Shown: positions 20,401 through 35,400 of the stretch, one piece after another
How the letters are laid out: every line of letters starts with the position of its first letter
Numbering within the stretch: the first letter of the stretch is position 1
Assembly: GCF_963675165.1 (NCBI RefSeq)
Contig: NC_087384.1
Location: 669,001 to 733,000 of the forward strand
DNA length: 64,000 bases
DNA from: Halichondria panicea
Taxonomy: Eukaryota; Porifera; Demospongiae; Suberitida; Halichondriidae
Reading direction: 5' to 3'
Translations under genes and position numbers: made by a program
The notes under the pieces: model-generated
Database searches by the model: none
Seen by the model: only the letters and a program-made list of their open reading frames with translations
What the model was told of the DNA's origin: nothing

Positions 20401-23400
20401 AGACCCCTCACCAGTCTAGCAGGGGGTGGGCAAGCACACACGTAATTATATATGGACACGTAGGCTGTATAATGTGTACAGCTACTGTACGTATGGAACA
20501 TTTCTGAATTACAAATTTGAATGCATTGTATTAATACCAAGAGTATAATATGACAGAGAAGAGAGTATCGAACGTTGATAGATTACATCACCCACACGCT
20601 TGGATTGGTCAGTGAGAAAATTCCAAGCTTGTGACAGATATAGGAAGTCACATTACTCTCCGCATACATCTGATGTACAGTACGCCTACGTTCGATACTC
20701 TCTTCTCTATTATAATTTATACTCTTGGTGGGAGTCACATAAAATAATTGTTCTGTGTGTTTGTGTTACTTGGTGTCAGTGTCAGTCCTGTGCATCATCT
20801 GCATGATCTCGACCATGTGCAGGTCAATGGGCACGTTGGGACCACGCTGCACAGCCAACACTGCATCAACCACCACCTGTGTGGGCAGAGATAGAGAAAC
20901 AATAATGTCTGAACTGAAACCAATATGAGAATAGGCTAGGCATATAATTCAATAGGCCTATAATGCAAACAAACCAAAATTTATACAGGTCGCACAATAC
21001 ATACATGTAGATATATTGAAGTGTGTACATGCAGAATACAGTGTCAAGCTAGAAAATATATAGCTAGGGATGTTTCTCATATATACCAGTAGTACTGTGG
21101 GGTAGACTCCCCGTAGTAGCTAGCACATGTATACAGTTTGTACGATGCACAGACCTCAGTGAGAATGGTTGCCACTTGTTTGGATAGCTTGGTGCAGAGA
21201 GAGGTCCTGGCCACACAGATGAGTGTCTCCCTGTCCATCTCCTTGGAGACCTTCACACTCTCCAATACCTGTGTATGTGTGGTGGATGAAGGCATGTAAT
21301 AAATTATGTAATAAAAGAGCAAAGAGGCTTTTTTACAGAAGGCACAAGCAAACACCACACACAAATTTAAATAGAATTCATAATTATGGTTGTATGCATA
21401 ACGTAATCATAGGTGTGGTTAATTTCAAAAATGGGCGAGCCTCATGTGTTTTAAAAGTGAAGCACTTATTTTAGCACAAAAATGGAAATCGAGATAGATA
21501 CTCTAATCTCCCAAAAAGTGAAGGTGACTCTGACCAACTGGGTACGCTTGAGCAACGCCCCCCTCCTCCTAACGAGAGCATCAGCCGTTCAATGGAATGA
21601 CTATGTCTTTGTGCTAGCTAGTGACGGTACAACACTTCTCTACCACAGCAAACACAATATGTGGTCGATGCTGTCTAAGTCACCCCATACAAGTGTCAAC
21701 CTTGCCCCGGCCTTGACCCTCTATAATGACAGAATTATCACGATGTCTGAGAGAGGAGAAATGTCTACATTTGATTCCCAACTGTGCCAGTGGACAATGG
21801 TTAAAGATATGAATATGTCCGAGGGTAGGGGACCACGAATCATTGCCAGTGACAACAACATTCTCTACTCTGTTGTCGACTTTAAATCAAAAGGGCAGCA
21901 AAAACAAGCCCGAAAAGGAGGACCGCTACAGTTTGAGCTTGTCGCACAAACGGTCAGCCCTAAACACACTGACTGCACTGTCTTCTCGTACAACACAAGC
22001 TCTAAATGGGAGAAGATCTGTGAGATCAGATCAAGCCCTCTCCAATCTGCAGCAGTGGTTGGTGGAACCTTGTTTGTCCTTGCTGGACAAGAAATGTTCA
22101 AATTGACTCTGCCAGTAGAACTAAAAATGGCTACAACCAAAGGTGGCAGTATATCTAAAACCAACGCTACCGCAACCGCCAGCACTCATCGGGGTGGGGT
22201 CCAGAGGGCCGCCAACATATTTTACTGGAAATCCCCTCCCCCGCGAGAGTATTCCTAGAAACCTACCCCCCCAACAACAACAACCGATACTACAGTCCAC
22301 AATAGCCTGTGCCAGTCCTATGTACGCGGGATCAACTCTCCACGCCACTAAAGATACTCTATTCTCTTTCGGAGGGCGGGACAAAGACAACCTGACGTGT
22401 TACGATATAACCCCGACACTGACACCTGGGAGAGTGCCGGCTACATGAGGAGTGCTCGCTACAATGTTGCTGCGGTAACCGTACAAGATACGATAATGAA
22501 TGTGATTGTGCTAGGAGGAAGCCTCGGAAGCAGTGAGCATATCATGACGCAACGACAAGTACACAGTGATCCTGTAGTAATACACGATCCCTCACCTCCT
22601 CCTCCTACCTGGGACAACAAGACGAGCATTGTAGAAAAATGCACAGTCAACTAAACAGTGTACATGAACTACATACTATCAGTGTATACACAACTAAAGA
22701 GATTTATTTTGTGAATGTTAGTTATACAAGCCAGTTCTCCCAACCATGTAATGCATATAACGTACCTACAAATACAAAACAAATAATGGTATTGGTCCAT
22801 GGATAACGGATAGGCTATTAACACACATGAAACGCCTGCAGTCAACTGAACATTATACATGCATATTATAAGATCTAATATATCCACACTCTCTAACACC
22901 TGTGTATGTGTGGTGGACGAGGTTATGTGAAATAGCACATGCACATTGTATTGTTAACTGAACCGAAACAATAGTTCAATGGTGTTTTCATTACTGAGTG
23001 GTTGTGGCACTTAGGGTCGTCCCGAAGGCCTTAATGGGCTCATGTGATCTCAAGTGATCTACATGACTTGTGTGCATCATTAAGTGGTTTAACTACACAG
23101 CCAACACAAGATGGAGGATTATAGTACCCACTTCCAGGGAACAAAAGTGACTCTGACCAACTGGGTACGCCTGAACAACGCCCCCCTCCTCCTACCAAGA
23201 GCATCAGCTGTCCAATGGAATGACTTCGTCTTTGTGCTAGCTAGTGACGATACAGCACTGCTCTACCACAGGAAACATAACATCTGGTCCATGCTGCCTA
23301 AGTCACCCTATAGCTACTTCAACCTCACCCCGGCCTTGACTCTCCATAATGGCCAGATTCTCACGATGTCTGCAAATGGAGAAGTATCCACGTTTAATCC

Positions 23401-26400
23401 CCAGCTGTGCCGGTGGGCAGTGCTTCATGACATGCGTATGGAAGTGGGCAACAGACCGAGACTCCTTGTCAGTTCCAACAACATTCTCTACTCTGTTGTT
23501 GACTTTAAAACACGAGTGCAGCAAGTGCAGCAAGAACAAGGCCTACATGGAGGAGGGCTAAAGCTAGGAAGAGGGCCGCTAGGAGGAGTGCTACCACAAA
23601 ATTTCGGCCAACAACAAGCTTCCTCCAGACACACCGACAGCACTGTATTCTTGTACAACTCAAAATCTAAGTGGGTAAAAATCAATGAGATTGGATCCAG
23701 TCCTCTTAAATCTGCAGCAGTGGTTGATGGAACCTTATTTGTTCTAGCTGGACAAGATATGTTCAAATTGACTCTGCCAGCGGAAACAAAGGTGGCAGCA
23801 AATCCAAAACTAGAAAGTAACACAAAGCTAGCTACAGCAGCGCAAACAGTCACTGGGCTCTTTAGTACGCAAGCAGGAACAAGATCACCGTTTGGAATAA
23901 ACGCCATTCCCCCCCAGAAAGTGCCTAGAAACCAACCAGTCCCACAACAAGTACTACAATCCGCGACAGCCTGTGCCAGTCCTATGTACGCGGGATCAAC
24001 CCTCCACGCCATTAAAGATACTCTCTTCTCTTTCGGAGGGCGGGACGAGGACAACCAACCAACATCTGACGTGTTACGATATAACCCCGACACTGACACC
24101 TGGGAGAGTGCCGGCTACATGAGGAGCTGTAGATACAATGTTGCTGTGGCAACCGTACAAGATACGACAATGGATGTGATTGTGCTAGGAGGCAGCCTCG
24201 GAAGCAGTGAGCATATCATGACGCAACAAGTGCGCCCTCCAAGTAAACCTGTAGTACAGGATTTATTTGGAAATTATGGTCCACAGTTGGTAGCCCCTCC
24301 ATCTCCCTCCCCTCCTACCTGGGACAACAAGACCAGCATCATAGAGAAATGCACAGTCAACTAAACAGTGTACACTAGCTACATGTAAGACTAGCGTATA
24401 GAAAATATAAATTTGTAGCGAAGAATGAATTGCCATTAATTTTGATAAGATAATTTCAATCATGTGATCCAAACAAAAACATTGTACAAACCGAAGATAC
24501 AAAAAAATGTTGGCAGGTGGAAATAATGACAATAAACTAAGAGATTGAATGAGTATTATGATTAACACAGTGTGTGGCCGCTGTATTATTATGTAGAAGT
24601 TAATTAACATATCAGACAATAATTATGGTACAATATACACGATGTACAATGACAATTATTGTACTCCGTCCAATGGAATGATTACATCAAAATAATATGA
24701 ACGTGACAGCTGTACATGTAGCAATCAATACAGTAGTCTAGCAACGAGTGTATTGGGTATGACTCAACCGAAAATGTGCTGTAAAATAGGCCAACAAAAT
24801 TATGTACACTGCAGCTAATTTAGCAATTACAAGCTCATTGTGTATGTAAGAGAACACGTACCATATAAGTTCCGGCAATTGTTCCGGCAATTGAACAATT
24901 CATATTATTGTACAGTGGCACAATCAATCATGTGATCTGCAAATTTAGCTCTTGGCTAAAAATGGCTAGTGACAAAAAGTCTAAAGCGGTACTTCGTTTT
25001 CACAAATCACCAGTTGCAATCAACATAAGACTAAAGACAACAGTGACTCTGACCAACTGGGTACGCCTGAACAATGCCCCCCTCCTCCTACCGAGAGCAT
25101 CAGCCGTCCAATGGAATGACTACATCTTTGTGCTAGCTAGTGATGGCACAGCATTGCTCTACCATGCTACAAATGCTATGTGGTCTGTTCTAATAAGCTG
25201 CAACGAAACACTGCCACCAGAAGGTCCCCCACCACTAGCCCTGTACAAAGGTGAAGTCATAACTGTATCCATCAATGGGACGGTGTTATGTTATAGTAAA
25301 CGTGCAAGTCAGTGGAAGGAGTGTCCTGAGCTTAAAATGGATTTAAAATACAGCTACATTCACTCCATTGCAATGATGAGTGATAGAAACAACTTGTATG
25401 TTATCATGTACTATGGTAGCCGATCAAATCCAATTTATGGCTCTCAGGCATGCCATGTCTTTAGCTACAGCTCTGGTCATAGTTGGGAAAAGATCAGTGA
25501 TATGGAAGCTCCACGCAGTATCACCTTTAAATCAGCAGCACTGGCTGGCTCTTCCCTATACATTCAATCAGGGAAAAAGATACACAAGCTAGCAATCGAA
25601 GGCTTGAAAACTGCCGAGCTGGTACCGGAGCTATCACCAGCAAAGAAACAAAAAACAGAAGAATTCGTGCAAATGACATCACCAAACATGCCTCCTTTAA
25701 AAGGATCAACTCTTCACGCCATTAACAACGAGCTATTCTCTTTCGGAGGGCGGGACGAGAACAACCAACCAACATCTGACGTGTTACGATATAACCCCGA
25801 CACTGACACCTGGGAGAGTGCCGGCTACTTGAGGAGTGCTCGCTACAATGTTGCTGTGGCAAACGTTGAGATTGATACGAAGAAAGAAGTTTTTGTACTC
25901 GGAGGAAGCTTTGGGAGCAAGAGCTTACAGACACCGCTCAAGGTACATGCACCATCGACAATATCAAGCACGACATCATCGAACGATGATTGGGAATGTT
26001 CCACATCGATGATGGAGAAGTGTGTAGTATAGTGACTATAGTGCTGACTTACTGTATAGTTAATAATTATAATACATGACTGGTAGCATCAAGATAGTAA
26101 TTGTATGCGTATACAGTAATGCAGGCAGTTAGTGTTTCAGTCAATATTATAAACATACTTGAGTAAACTAAGAACATACAAACACTTAATTACTAGATGC
26201 AGGACATTATCAATGAATTCACTCACTGCAACTATACACACGATTAGTTACACCCACTTTTAGTTCAAAATCACGAAACAAGAGCGGCAATGGTAAGTAA
26301 CGCAGTATCATATAATAATAAAATTAGTCAATGACATATCTTTGTATTCCATCACAGGCTTCACTAGACCCTCCCCCTGTCACACCATCGAAGGTGACTC

Positions 26401-29400
26401 TGACCAACTGGGTACGCCTGAACAACGCCCCCCTCCTCCTACCGAGAGCATCAGCCGTCCAATGGAATGACTACGTTTTTGTTCTAGCTAGTGACGGTAC
26501 AACACTGCTATATCGCAACAAACATGATATGTGGTCCATGCTGTCTAAATCACCCTATACAAGTGACAACCTTGCCTCAGCCTTGACCCTGCATAAAGGC
26601 AGAATTCTGACGATGTCTTTGAAAGGAGAAGTGTCTACATTTGATTCCAAGCTGTGCCAGTGGACTGCGCTTAAAGATATGAACATGTCCGAGGATAGTG
26701 GACCACGAATCATTGTCACTGACAATAACATTCTCTACTCTGTTGTCAACTTAAAATCATCGGTACAGCAACGACAACATGTTAGTGGGTTAAACCAACA
26801 AGCTAGCCAGTGCACTGTATTCTCGTATGATCCAAGCTCTAAGTGGGTAAAAATCTGTGAGTTTGGATCAAGCCCTCTCAAATCTGCAGCAGTGGTTGGT
26901 GGAACCTTGTTTGTTCATACTGGACAAGAAATGTTCAAATTGACTCAGCCAACACAACTAACAATGCAGTAGAAACGAAAGTGGTAGCAAATCCAAAACT
27001 AGAAGAAAATACAAAGCTACCATCAGCGCAAATAACCACTGAGTTTAAATTAGGTACGCAAGCACCGGCCACCTTCATTGCACAAGCACCAACAGTACAA
27101 TCTACTAGAATTTCTGGAAAACAAACCATCTTCCCCAAAAGATTCCTGGAAACATATTCACTCCACAGTTCGCGACAGCTTGTGCCAGTCCTGCGTATGC
27201 GGGATCAACTCTCCATGCCATTAAAGATACTCTCTTTTCTATCGGAGGGCGGGACGAGGACAATCAACCAACATCTGACGTGTTACGATATAACCCCGAC
27301 ACTGACACCTGGGAGAGTGCCGGCTACATGAGGAGTGCTCGCTACAATGTTGCTGTGGCAACTGTACAAGATACGACAATGGATGTGATCGTGCTAGGAG
27401 GGAGCCTCGGAAGCAGTGAGCATATCATGACGCAACGACTGAACCTGCCAAATGAACCTGTAGTACAGGCATCTTCTAATGGTGGTTTGTTCGGCCGGCC
27501 ATCCCCACAACGTCCTCCTACCTGGGACAACAAGACTAGCATCATAGAGAAATGCACAGTCAACTAAACTAAGAACTACACATACAACTAGCTAGTGTTT
27601 AAATATGTAGCAAATATTTTATGTTGTGGGATTGCCTTTTATAGTAGTGATTAAATGTATTTTAAAATTTGTAGCTATAATTATAGTAGAATCGCCATTT
27701 AATAGTCATCATAAATTATGTGATGCAAACAAAAAAGCGCTATTAAAAAAAATGCAGGCACGTGATTGAATGAATGTCTATTGTTAATAATTAACACAGC
27801 GTGTGGCATGTATGTGAAGCAATTAATACAGTAGTCTAGCAACGAGTGTATCGGTTATCATTCAACTAGAAATATGCTGTGAAGTGAGGCCAACACAATT
27901 ATGTACACTGCAGACCATTTAGTAATTACAAAACTCATTGTACGCACACAACAATTGAACACAAACTAAGTTCAGTTGAGCAATTCAATTTTGTATCTAG
28001 TAGTACATGCACTTGAAACGCAAACCACTACGTACAATATCGTGGCATGAAAACAGTAAGAGGCATGAATATAGGGTTTGTACATAAAATACAATGTAGC
28101 AACCATTTTAATATTCATATTTAGATTAAAAAATAACTGTGTGGTTGCGTATATAAACAAATACATCATAAATATTGGGTATTTCCCAACATGGGCTCAG
28201 GTGACCTAAATTATTCTCCACATGGTTAGCTAAATACACAACAGAAGTCAAGATGGATACACACTCTCCAACCTCCTCCAAGAAATCGAAGGTGACTCTG
28301 ACCAACTGGGTACGCCTAAACAACGCCCCCCCTCCTCCTACCGAGATGATACATACTCTCTTTCGGAGGGCATGACGAGGACAACCAACCAACATCTGAC
28401 GTGTTACGATATAACCCCGACACTGACACCTGGGAGAGTGCCGGCTACATGAGGAGCTGTAGATACAATGTTGCTGTGGCAACCGTACAAGATACGACAA
28501 TGAATGTGATCGTGCTAGGAGGAAGTATAAAATTATACCCAAAACATACATTGAATCTTTGCGCTACAATTTGTACGCTGGTAGTACACATACATATGTA
28601 GCATACATGTACACTGTTCAATTGACTGTGCATTTTTCTACAATGCTGGTTTTCTACAATGCTTACATCACTTTCTACTGCCCGCTCTGTCATAGGGAAC
28701 TCACTGCTACGTAGTGGTTTGCGTTTCAAGTGCATGTACTACTAGATACAAAATTGAATTGCTCAACTGAACTTAGTTTGTGTTCAATTGTTGTGTGCGT
28801 ACAATGAGTTTTGTAATTACTAAATGGTCTGCAGTGTACATAATTGTGTTGGCCTCACTTCACAGCATATTTCAAGTTGAATGATAACCGATACACTCGT
28901 TGCTAGCAGTGAGTTCCCTATGACAGAGCGGGCAGTAGAAAGTGATGTAAGCATTGTAGAAAACCAGCATTGTAGAAAAATGCACAGTCAATTGAACAGT
29001 GTACATGCATGCTACATATGTATGTGTACTACCAGCGTACAAATTGTAGTGCAAAGATTCAATGTATGTTTTGGGTATAATTTTATAGTCAAGTCAACAA
29101 CATTTTCTCTCAACCATGTGGCACACACATGTATATTGTACAAATACAACTAAGAAAATGAAAGTGGTAGGCAGATCCACTGCATCGCATAAGCTAGTAC
29201 AGTGACTTCAATATTGTCGTGTGTGTAAATAGATAACTAAGATACTATCGACATGGCGACCAATTTTTGTTACAAATGGCCCTCCATAAGATACGACAAC
29301 AGTGCCTAGCAAACTAGCATGAAGAGCTTATTAATTAAAATAATGATCGACAACATTCTAATACAGTATCGTCAGATTACATCCATGTATACTGGTAGCT

Positions 29401-32400
29401 GTGACTAAAACAAGGCCACCAGAGAGAGGGTGAGAAAGATTCAATATGTTGGTTGTCTAGTATGTTCAACAGCAGAAGCGAGAGATGGGAGACGGGAAAA
29501 GGGATATAGCAAAGTGATGACACACATGCAGTCAATTGAAAAATAATACAGTCATATACATTATAAGATCTAAAATTACTGATACAAAATTGTAGCAACA
29601 ATTGTAATTGTGTCATTGACTAACAATGATCTCAATCATGTGTATTTGGTGTGTGTGGGAGTAACTTTTTTGACCACACAATAGTGTACAGAGAAATCAT
29701 ATGGGCATTATCTCTAAAAATAGCTCATGTGACCTAAAGTAAACAAGGTTATATTCTCTAGTATACTGTTAGCTAAATACACAACAGAAGTCAAGATGGA
29801 TACATACTCTCCAACCTCCTCCAAGAAATCGAAGGTGACTCTGACCAACTGGGTACGCCTGAACAACGCCCCCCTCCTCCTACCGAGAGCATCAGCCGTC
29901 CAATGGAATGACTACGTCTTCGTGCTAGCTAGAGATGGTACAGCACTTCTCTACCACAGCAAACACAACATGTGGTCCATGGTGTCTAAATCACCCTATA
30001 CAAGTGTCAACCTTGCCCCGGCCTTGACTCTCCATAACAGCAGAATTCTCACGATGTCTGTGAATGGAGAAGTGTCTACCTTTGATTCCCAACTATGCCA
30101 GTGGACAATGGTTAAAGATATGAATATGTCCGAGGGGAGGGGACCACGAATCATTGCCAGTGACAACAACATTCTCTACTCTGTTGTCGACTTCAAATCA
30201 CAAGTGCAGCAGCAACATGTAATAGGAGGGATACGGCTAGTAGGAGGAGGAGGGCTACAGCTAGGAGGAGGGCTGTACCAACAAGCTAGCGAGTGCACTG
30301 TATTCTCGTATGATCCAAGCTCTAAGTGGGAGAAGATCTGTGAGATTGGATCAAGCCCTCTCAAATCTGCAGCAGTGGTTGGTAGAACCTTGTTTGTTCA
30401 AGCTGGAGAGAAGATGTTCAAATTGACTATGCCAGCACAACTAAAAATGGCTACAAATCAAAAAATTGACGACTTTTCAAAGCCAATAACTACTGGGCTC
30501 AACTTCGGTTTCCCACCTCCACAACGACTACTACATTCCGCGACAGCCTGTGCCAGTCCTACGTACGCGGGATCAACTCTCCATGCTATTAAAGATACTC
30601 TCTTCTCTTTCGGAGGGCGGGACGGGGACAACCAACCAACATCTGACGTGTTACGATATAACCCCGACACTGACACCTGGGAGAGTGCCGGCTACATGAG
30701 GAGCTGTAGATATAATGTTGCTGTGGCAACCGCACAAGATACGACAATGGATGTGATTGTGCTAGGAGGAAGCCTCGGAAGCAGCGCGCACATCATGACG
30801 CAACGACTGAACCCGCCAAGTGAACATGTAGTACAAAGTCAACCATGTAGTGGTTTACAGTTGGGGACCTCTCCACCTCCCTCCCCTCCTACCTGGGACA
30901 ACAAGACTAGCATCATAGAGAAATGCACATTCAACTAAACAGTGTACACTAGCTAAGACTACCGTATAGAAAATATAAATTTGTAGCGAAGAATGAATTG
31001 CCATTTGATAAGATAATTTCAATCATGTGATCCAAACAAAAACATTGTACAAACCGAAGATACCCCAAAAAATGTTGGCAGGTGGACAATAAAGTATTAC
31101 CGTATAGCGGGTGTATTTCGAGGGTATACATTTTCGAGGAAATGCCTTTAGAAGGTTTTTGCGGATTTAATTGGAATATATAGCGCCTTTTGGCAGCATG
31201 CATGCATGCATGCAATATTAAATTCGCATACCATCGAAATATACCCGCTATACGATAGCTAACAGATCTTGCTTCACATCTCGCACACCGAGGCATAATT
31301 AACAGTTTTAAAAAAGTGACAGCTCTAAATGCTCTAGTCTAGCAACATGGTTATCGAAATGCACTGTGAAACGATCCCAACAAAATTATGTACACTGCAG
31401 CTAATTTCACTGTACACAAGAACTGTAGGAAGATACCATATAAGCTCACAACTATAATTATTATTGTACCGTACCATGTGACACTGTCAATCATGTGATA
31501 CCATTTGGAAAACAGGCTCAAATCTCTGAAGCTAAAAAAATGGTGAGTGACAAACATCTGTTTATAATTACTATCTTATTCTTATTCACACTCAGGCCTC
31601 TCTCTACCCAGTTGAAACCAGCACAAGTGTGCCAAAAAAAAGGTGACTCTGACCAACTGGGTACGTCAGACCAACGCCCCCCTCCTCCTACCGAGAGCAT
31701 CAGCCGTCCAATGGAATGACTACGTCTTCGTGCTAGCTAGTGATGGTACAGCACTTCTCTATCATGCTAAACACGGGATGTGGTCCATGCTACCAAAATG
31801 TCCAATCGAGCAACTGGAGGGAGCTCCACCATTAACAGTACACAAAGGAGAGGTTATCACACTTTCTGATAACAAGCAGGCAAGCTTTCATTTTCACCTC
31901 GGGGATTGGAAAACTCAAAATAACACCTTTCAATTTCTGGAAGATTTAAATCACAGTTCTCACAAAACCAACAAAATAGTGATAGCCAGTTTAGAAGGAT
32001 CACTGTATGCAATCGTCCAGTGGACAGAGGAGAGCGATCTTGGCTACAATTATTCTTCGGAGAAAAATGACATTGAAACGACACAGCATTGTGACGTTTT
32101 ACAAAGCCAAGGAACATGGAAGACAATATGCAGAATAAGAAAAGAAAAACCTCAATCTTTCGAATCTTACGAATCTTTCATATCTAGGGTAACAACTCCC
32201 ACTGCAGCAGTTGTCAAAACACCTCATCTTGAATCTGCAGCAATTGTCGGAACAACTCTCTACGTACGAACTGATGAGCAACTGTGGAAGGTGGCACTAG
32301 CCATGGAAGAAGAAGACAAAACAGAAAATAGATATAAAGCAGTATTTGGCAAAGTTAAAATGACAAAGTTTTTGCCAGTGTCACATTGCTCTAAGCCTCT

Positions 32401-35400
32401 CCACCCGGGATCAACCATCCATGCCGTCAAGAACAGCTTGTTCTCTTTCGGAGGACGGGACGAGGACTATCAACCAATGCCCGACGTGTTAAGATATAAC
32501 CCCGACACTGACACCTGGGAGAGTGCCGGCTACATGAGGAGCTGTAGATACAACGCTACCGTGGCAACCATGAGCCAAGCCGAAAATCTGGATGTAATTG
32601 TTATAGGAGGAAGCTTTGGGGGTAGTCAGTACGTCATGAAACCAAGGTTATACACCGAGACCAAGACTGACAACAAGCAAGACAAAGCTGAGGAGAAGGT
32701 CATCTCAGAATGGGAAGATGCCACCAGTATCGTTGAGAGATGTGCTGTGGAATGAGGCTAACAAAACTATGTACACTGTAGCCAAGTTAGCTATTAGTTA
32801 AAACTCACTGTACACAATAACTGTAGGAGAATAGAATACAAGTACTGTATGAATAATTATAGTTGTCATAATTATGCTCAAAACTAACTACATGTACTTA
32901 GACACTATGATAAGATCTACATGGGAAGTACATGGGAAAAGTGCCTCAGAGCAGGTATACTATGGGACTTAGTATACATAGTATTCCGTTGTCAAGTAAT
33001 TGTATTGTAGTCAAGCGGTTTGAGCATGCGCACTAGTATCTAAATGAGTTAGACACTGTTTTGTCGGTGTCCATGTGATTTAGAAGCCCTCAGCCACTTT
33101 AGTACCCTCGCTACGCTCGGGATACTAAATCAGTGCCTTTGGGCTTCTAAATCCCATAGACACCTCCAAAACAGTGTCTAACTATTATATAATTCAATTC
33201 GGTAAAACAAAAACTGGCACGAAAAAGTGCTTTGTACATAAAATTATAGCAGCTTGCCTGAACAAATTGACAAACATGAATTCAAACATAATACTACTTT
33301 GTGGTTGTGTGTGCATTTATAATTATACAGAGGAATCGTGTGGTTCTGGGGTAATTCCTCAAACCAGGCTCATGTGATCTAGTAACCACATTATTCTATA
33401 GCACATGGTTTGCTACAGTAGAAGTTAAAATGGCGTCCAAGATGGATACACACTCCTCCCCCCTCCAAGAGATCGAAGGTGGGCCGGTTACACACACCTG
33501 AATATTTCACTCATTGTTCCAATACCACACCCACCCACTACACAATGCTTGATGGATAAAACCCGAGTCTATTAAACAAACGCTTGAGCAATGCTTTCTT
33601 TACTATAACAGTATCGTATAGCGGGTAATTTTCGTGGGGTAAAAAATTCGTTCAACTCGAGAAAAAGTGGTTTTCGTGAGTAAAAAAAGTCCCTTTAGTC
33701 TCGTTGCCTGCCTGCATTCCTACATTCCGGTAAGCCACACCTACGTTAAAATTTCGTGGAGGTCAGCTTGCCCACAAAATAACGAATGTTTTACCCCACG
33801 AAAATTACCCGCTATACGGTAGTCTTAGCCTCACAGACATGCATGACTAACTATCATCACATGATTGTCACTTTCAGTTAATAATAACCAAACGAGCAAT
33901 TCTATGTAACAATATATATCTTATCTAACACAGGCTTCACTAGACCCTCCCCCTGTCACACCATCGAAGGTGACTCTGACCAACTGGGTACGTCTGAACA
34001 ACGCCCCCCTCCTCCTACCAAGAGCATCAGCCGTCCAATGTAATGACTACGTCTTCGTGCTAGCTAGCGATGGTGCAGCACTGCTCTATCATGCTAAACA
34101 CGGGATGTGGTCCATGCTACCAAAATGTCCGATCGAGCAACTGGAGGGAGCTCCACCATTAACAGTGCACAAAGGAGAGGTTATCACACTTTCTGATAAG
34201 AAACAGGCAGGCTTTCATTTTCACCTCGGTGAGTGGAAAGCTCAAAGTAACAGCTTTAACTTTCTGCCACATAATACCTCTTACTCTTACAACAAAACAA
34301 CCAACAAAATAGTGATAGCCAGTTTAGAGGGATCACTGTATGCAATTGTCCAGTGGAGAGAGGAGAGATCAGGATATCAAACGATAGAGAGTTGTGATGT
34401 TTTAAAAAAGAGGGGAAAATGGGAGACAGTATGCAGATTAGGAAGATTGATTTTCAATCTGTAACAGTTGTTGGAAAAAATCTCTACTTACGTAATGATG
34501 GACAAATGTGCAAGGTGGCATTAGTCACAGAAGAAGAGGTGGAAAACAAAACAGATCATAAAGCAGCTGCGAAAGTGAAGGAAATAAAAAAAGAAATTTT
34601 GCCCGTGTCAAATTGCTCTAAGCCTCCCCACTCGGGATCAACTCTCCATGCCATTAAAGATACTCTCTTCTCTTTCGGAGGGCGGGACAAAGACAACCAA
34701 CCAACATCTGACGTGTTACGATATAACCCTGTCACTGACACCTGGGAGAGTGCCGGCTACATGAGGAGTGCTCGCTACAATGTTGCTGTGGCAACCATGA
34801 ACCAAGCCGAAAATTTGGATGTAATTGTTATAGGAGGGAGCTTTGGAAGCAGTCAGTATGTCATGAAACCAAGGTTATACACCGAGACAAAGACTGACAA
34901 CAAGCAAGACAACAAGTGGGAAGATGCCACCAGTATCGTTGAGAAATGTGCTGTGGAATGAAGCTAACAAAACTATGTACACTGTAGCCAAAGCGTAGTT
35001 TTAACAACTGTAGGGAGAATAGAAGATTACTGTAACAATAGACTTACTGACAGACATACCTGACTAACTATATTCATATCATTGTCACTTCATCATACAC
35101 AATTAATAGTGAAGAGGGTTTTTAAAAGGCACAAGCAGCCACTACAGTGCGAAGAGGCTTTTTTACAGAAGCCATCGCGCACACATTTAAATAGAATTCA
35201 TAACTGTGTGGTTGTGTGCATAACCATAGTCGTGGGTAATTCTTAAAAAAATGGGCGAGCCTTCATGTGATTAAAAGGTGAACCACTTATCTCTAGCACA
35301 AAAACAAGCAAGATGGATACACACTCTCCAACCTCCTCCCAAAAATCGAAGGTGACTCTGACCAACTGGGTACGCCTGAGCAACGCCCCCCTCCTCCTAT

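Noticed and set aside
23488-24099. 203-codon minus-strand frame across K2 and similar ones in other kelch copies
   Set aside because: They are shadow frames; similarity between them follows only from the kelch C-core on the other strand.
26331-26357. MTYLCIPSQ start for K4 (and the same at 38574 for K11)
   Set aside because: It lies in the first intron; the conserved ATG|gtaagt exon upstream and the acceptor before GCTTCAC give the MASLDPPP start shared with K13.
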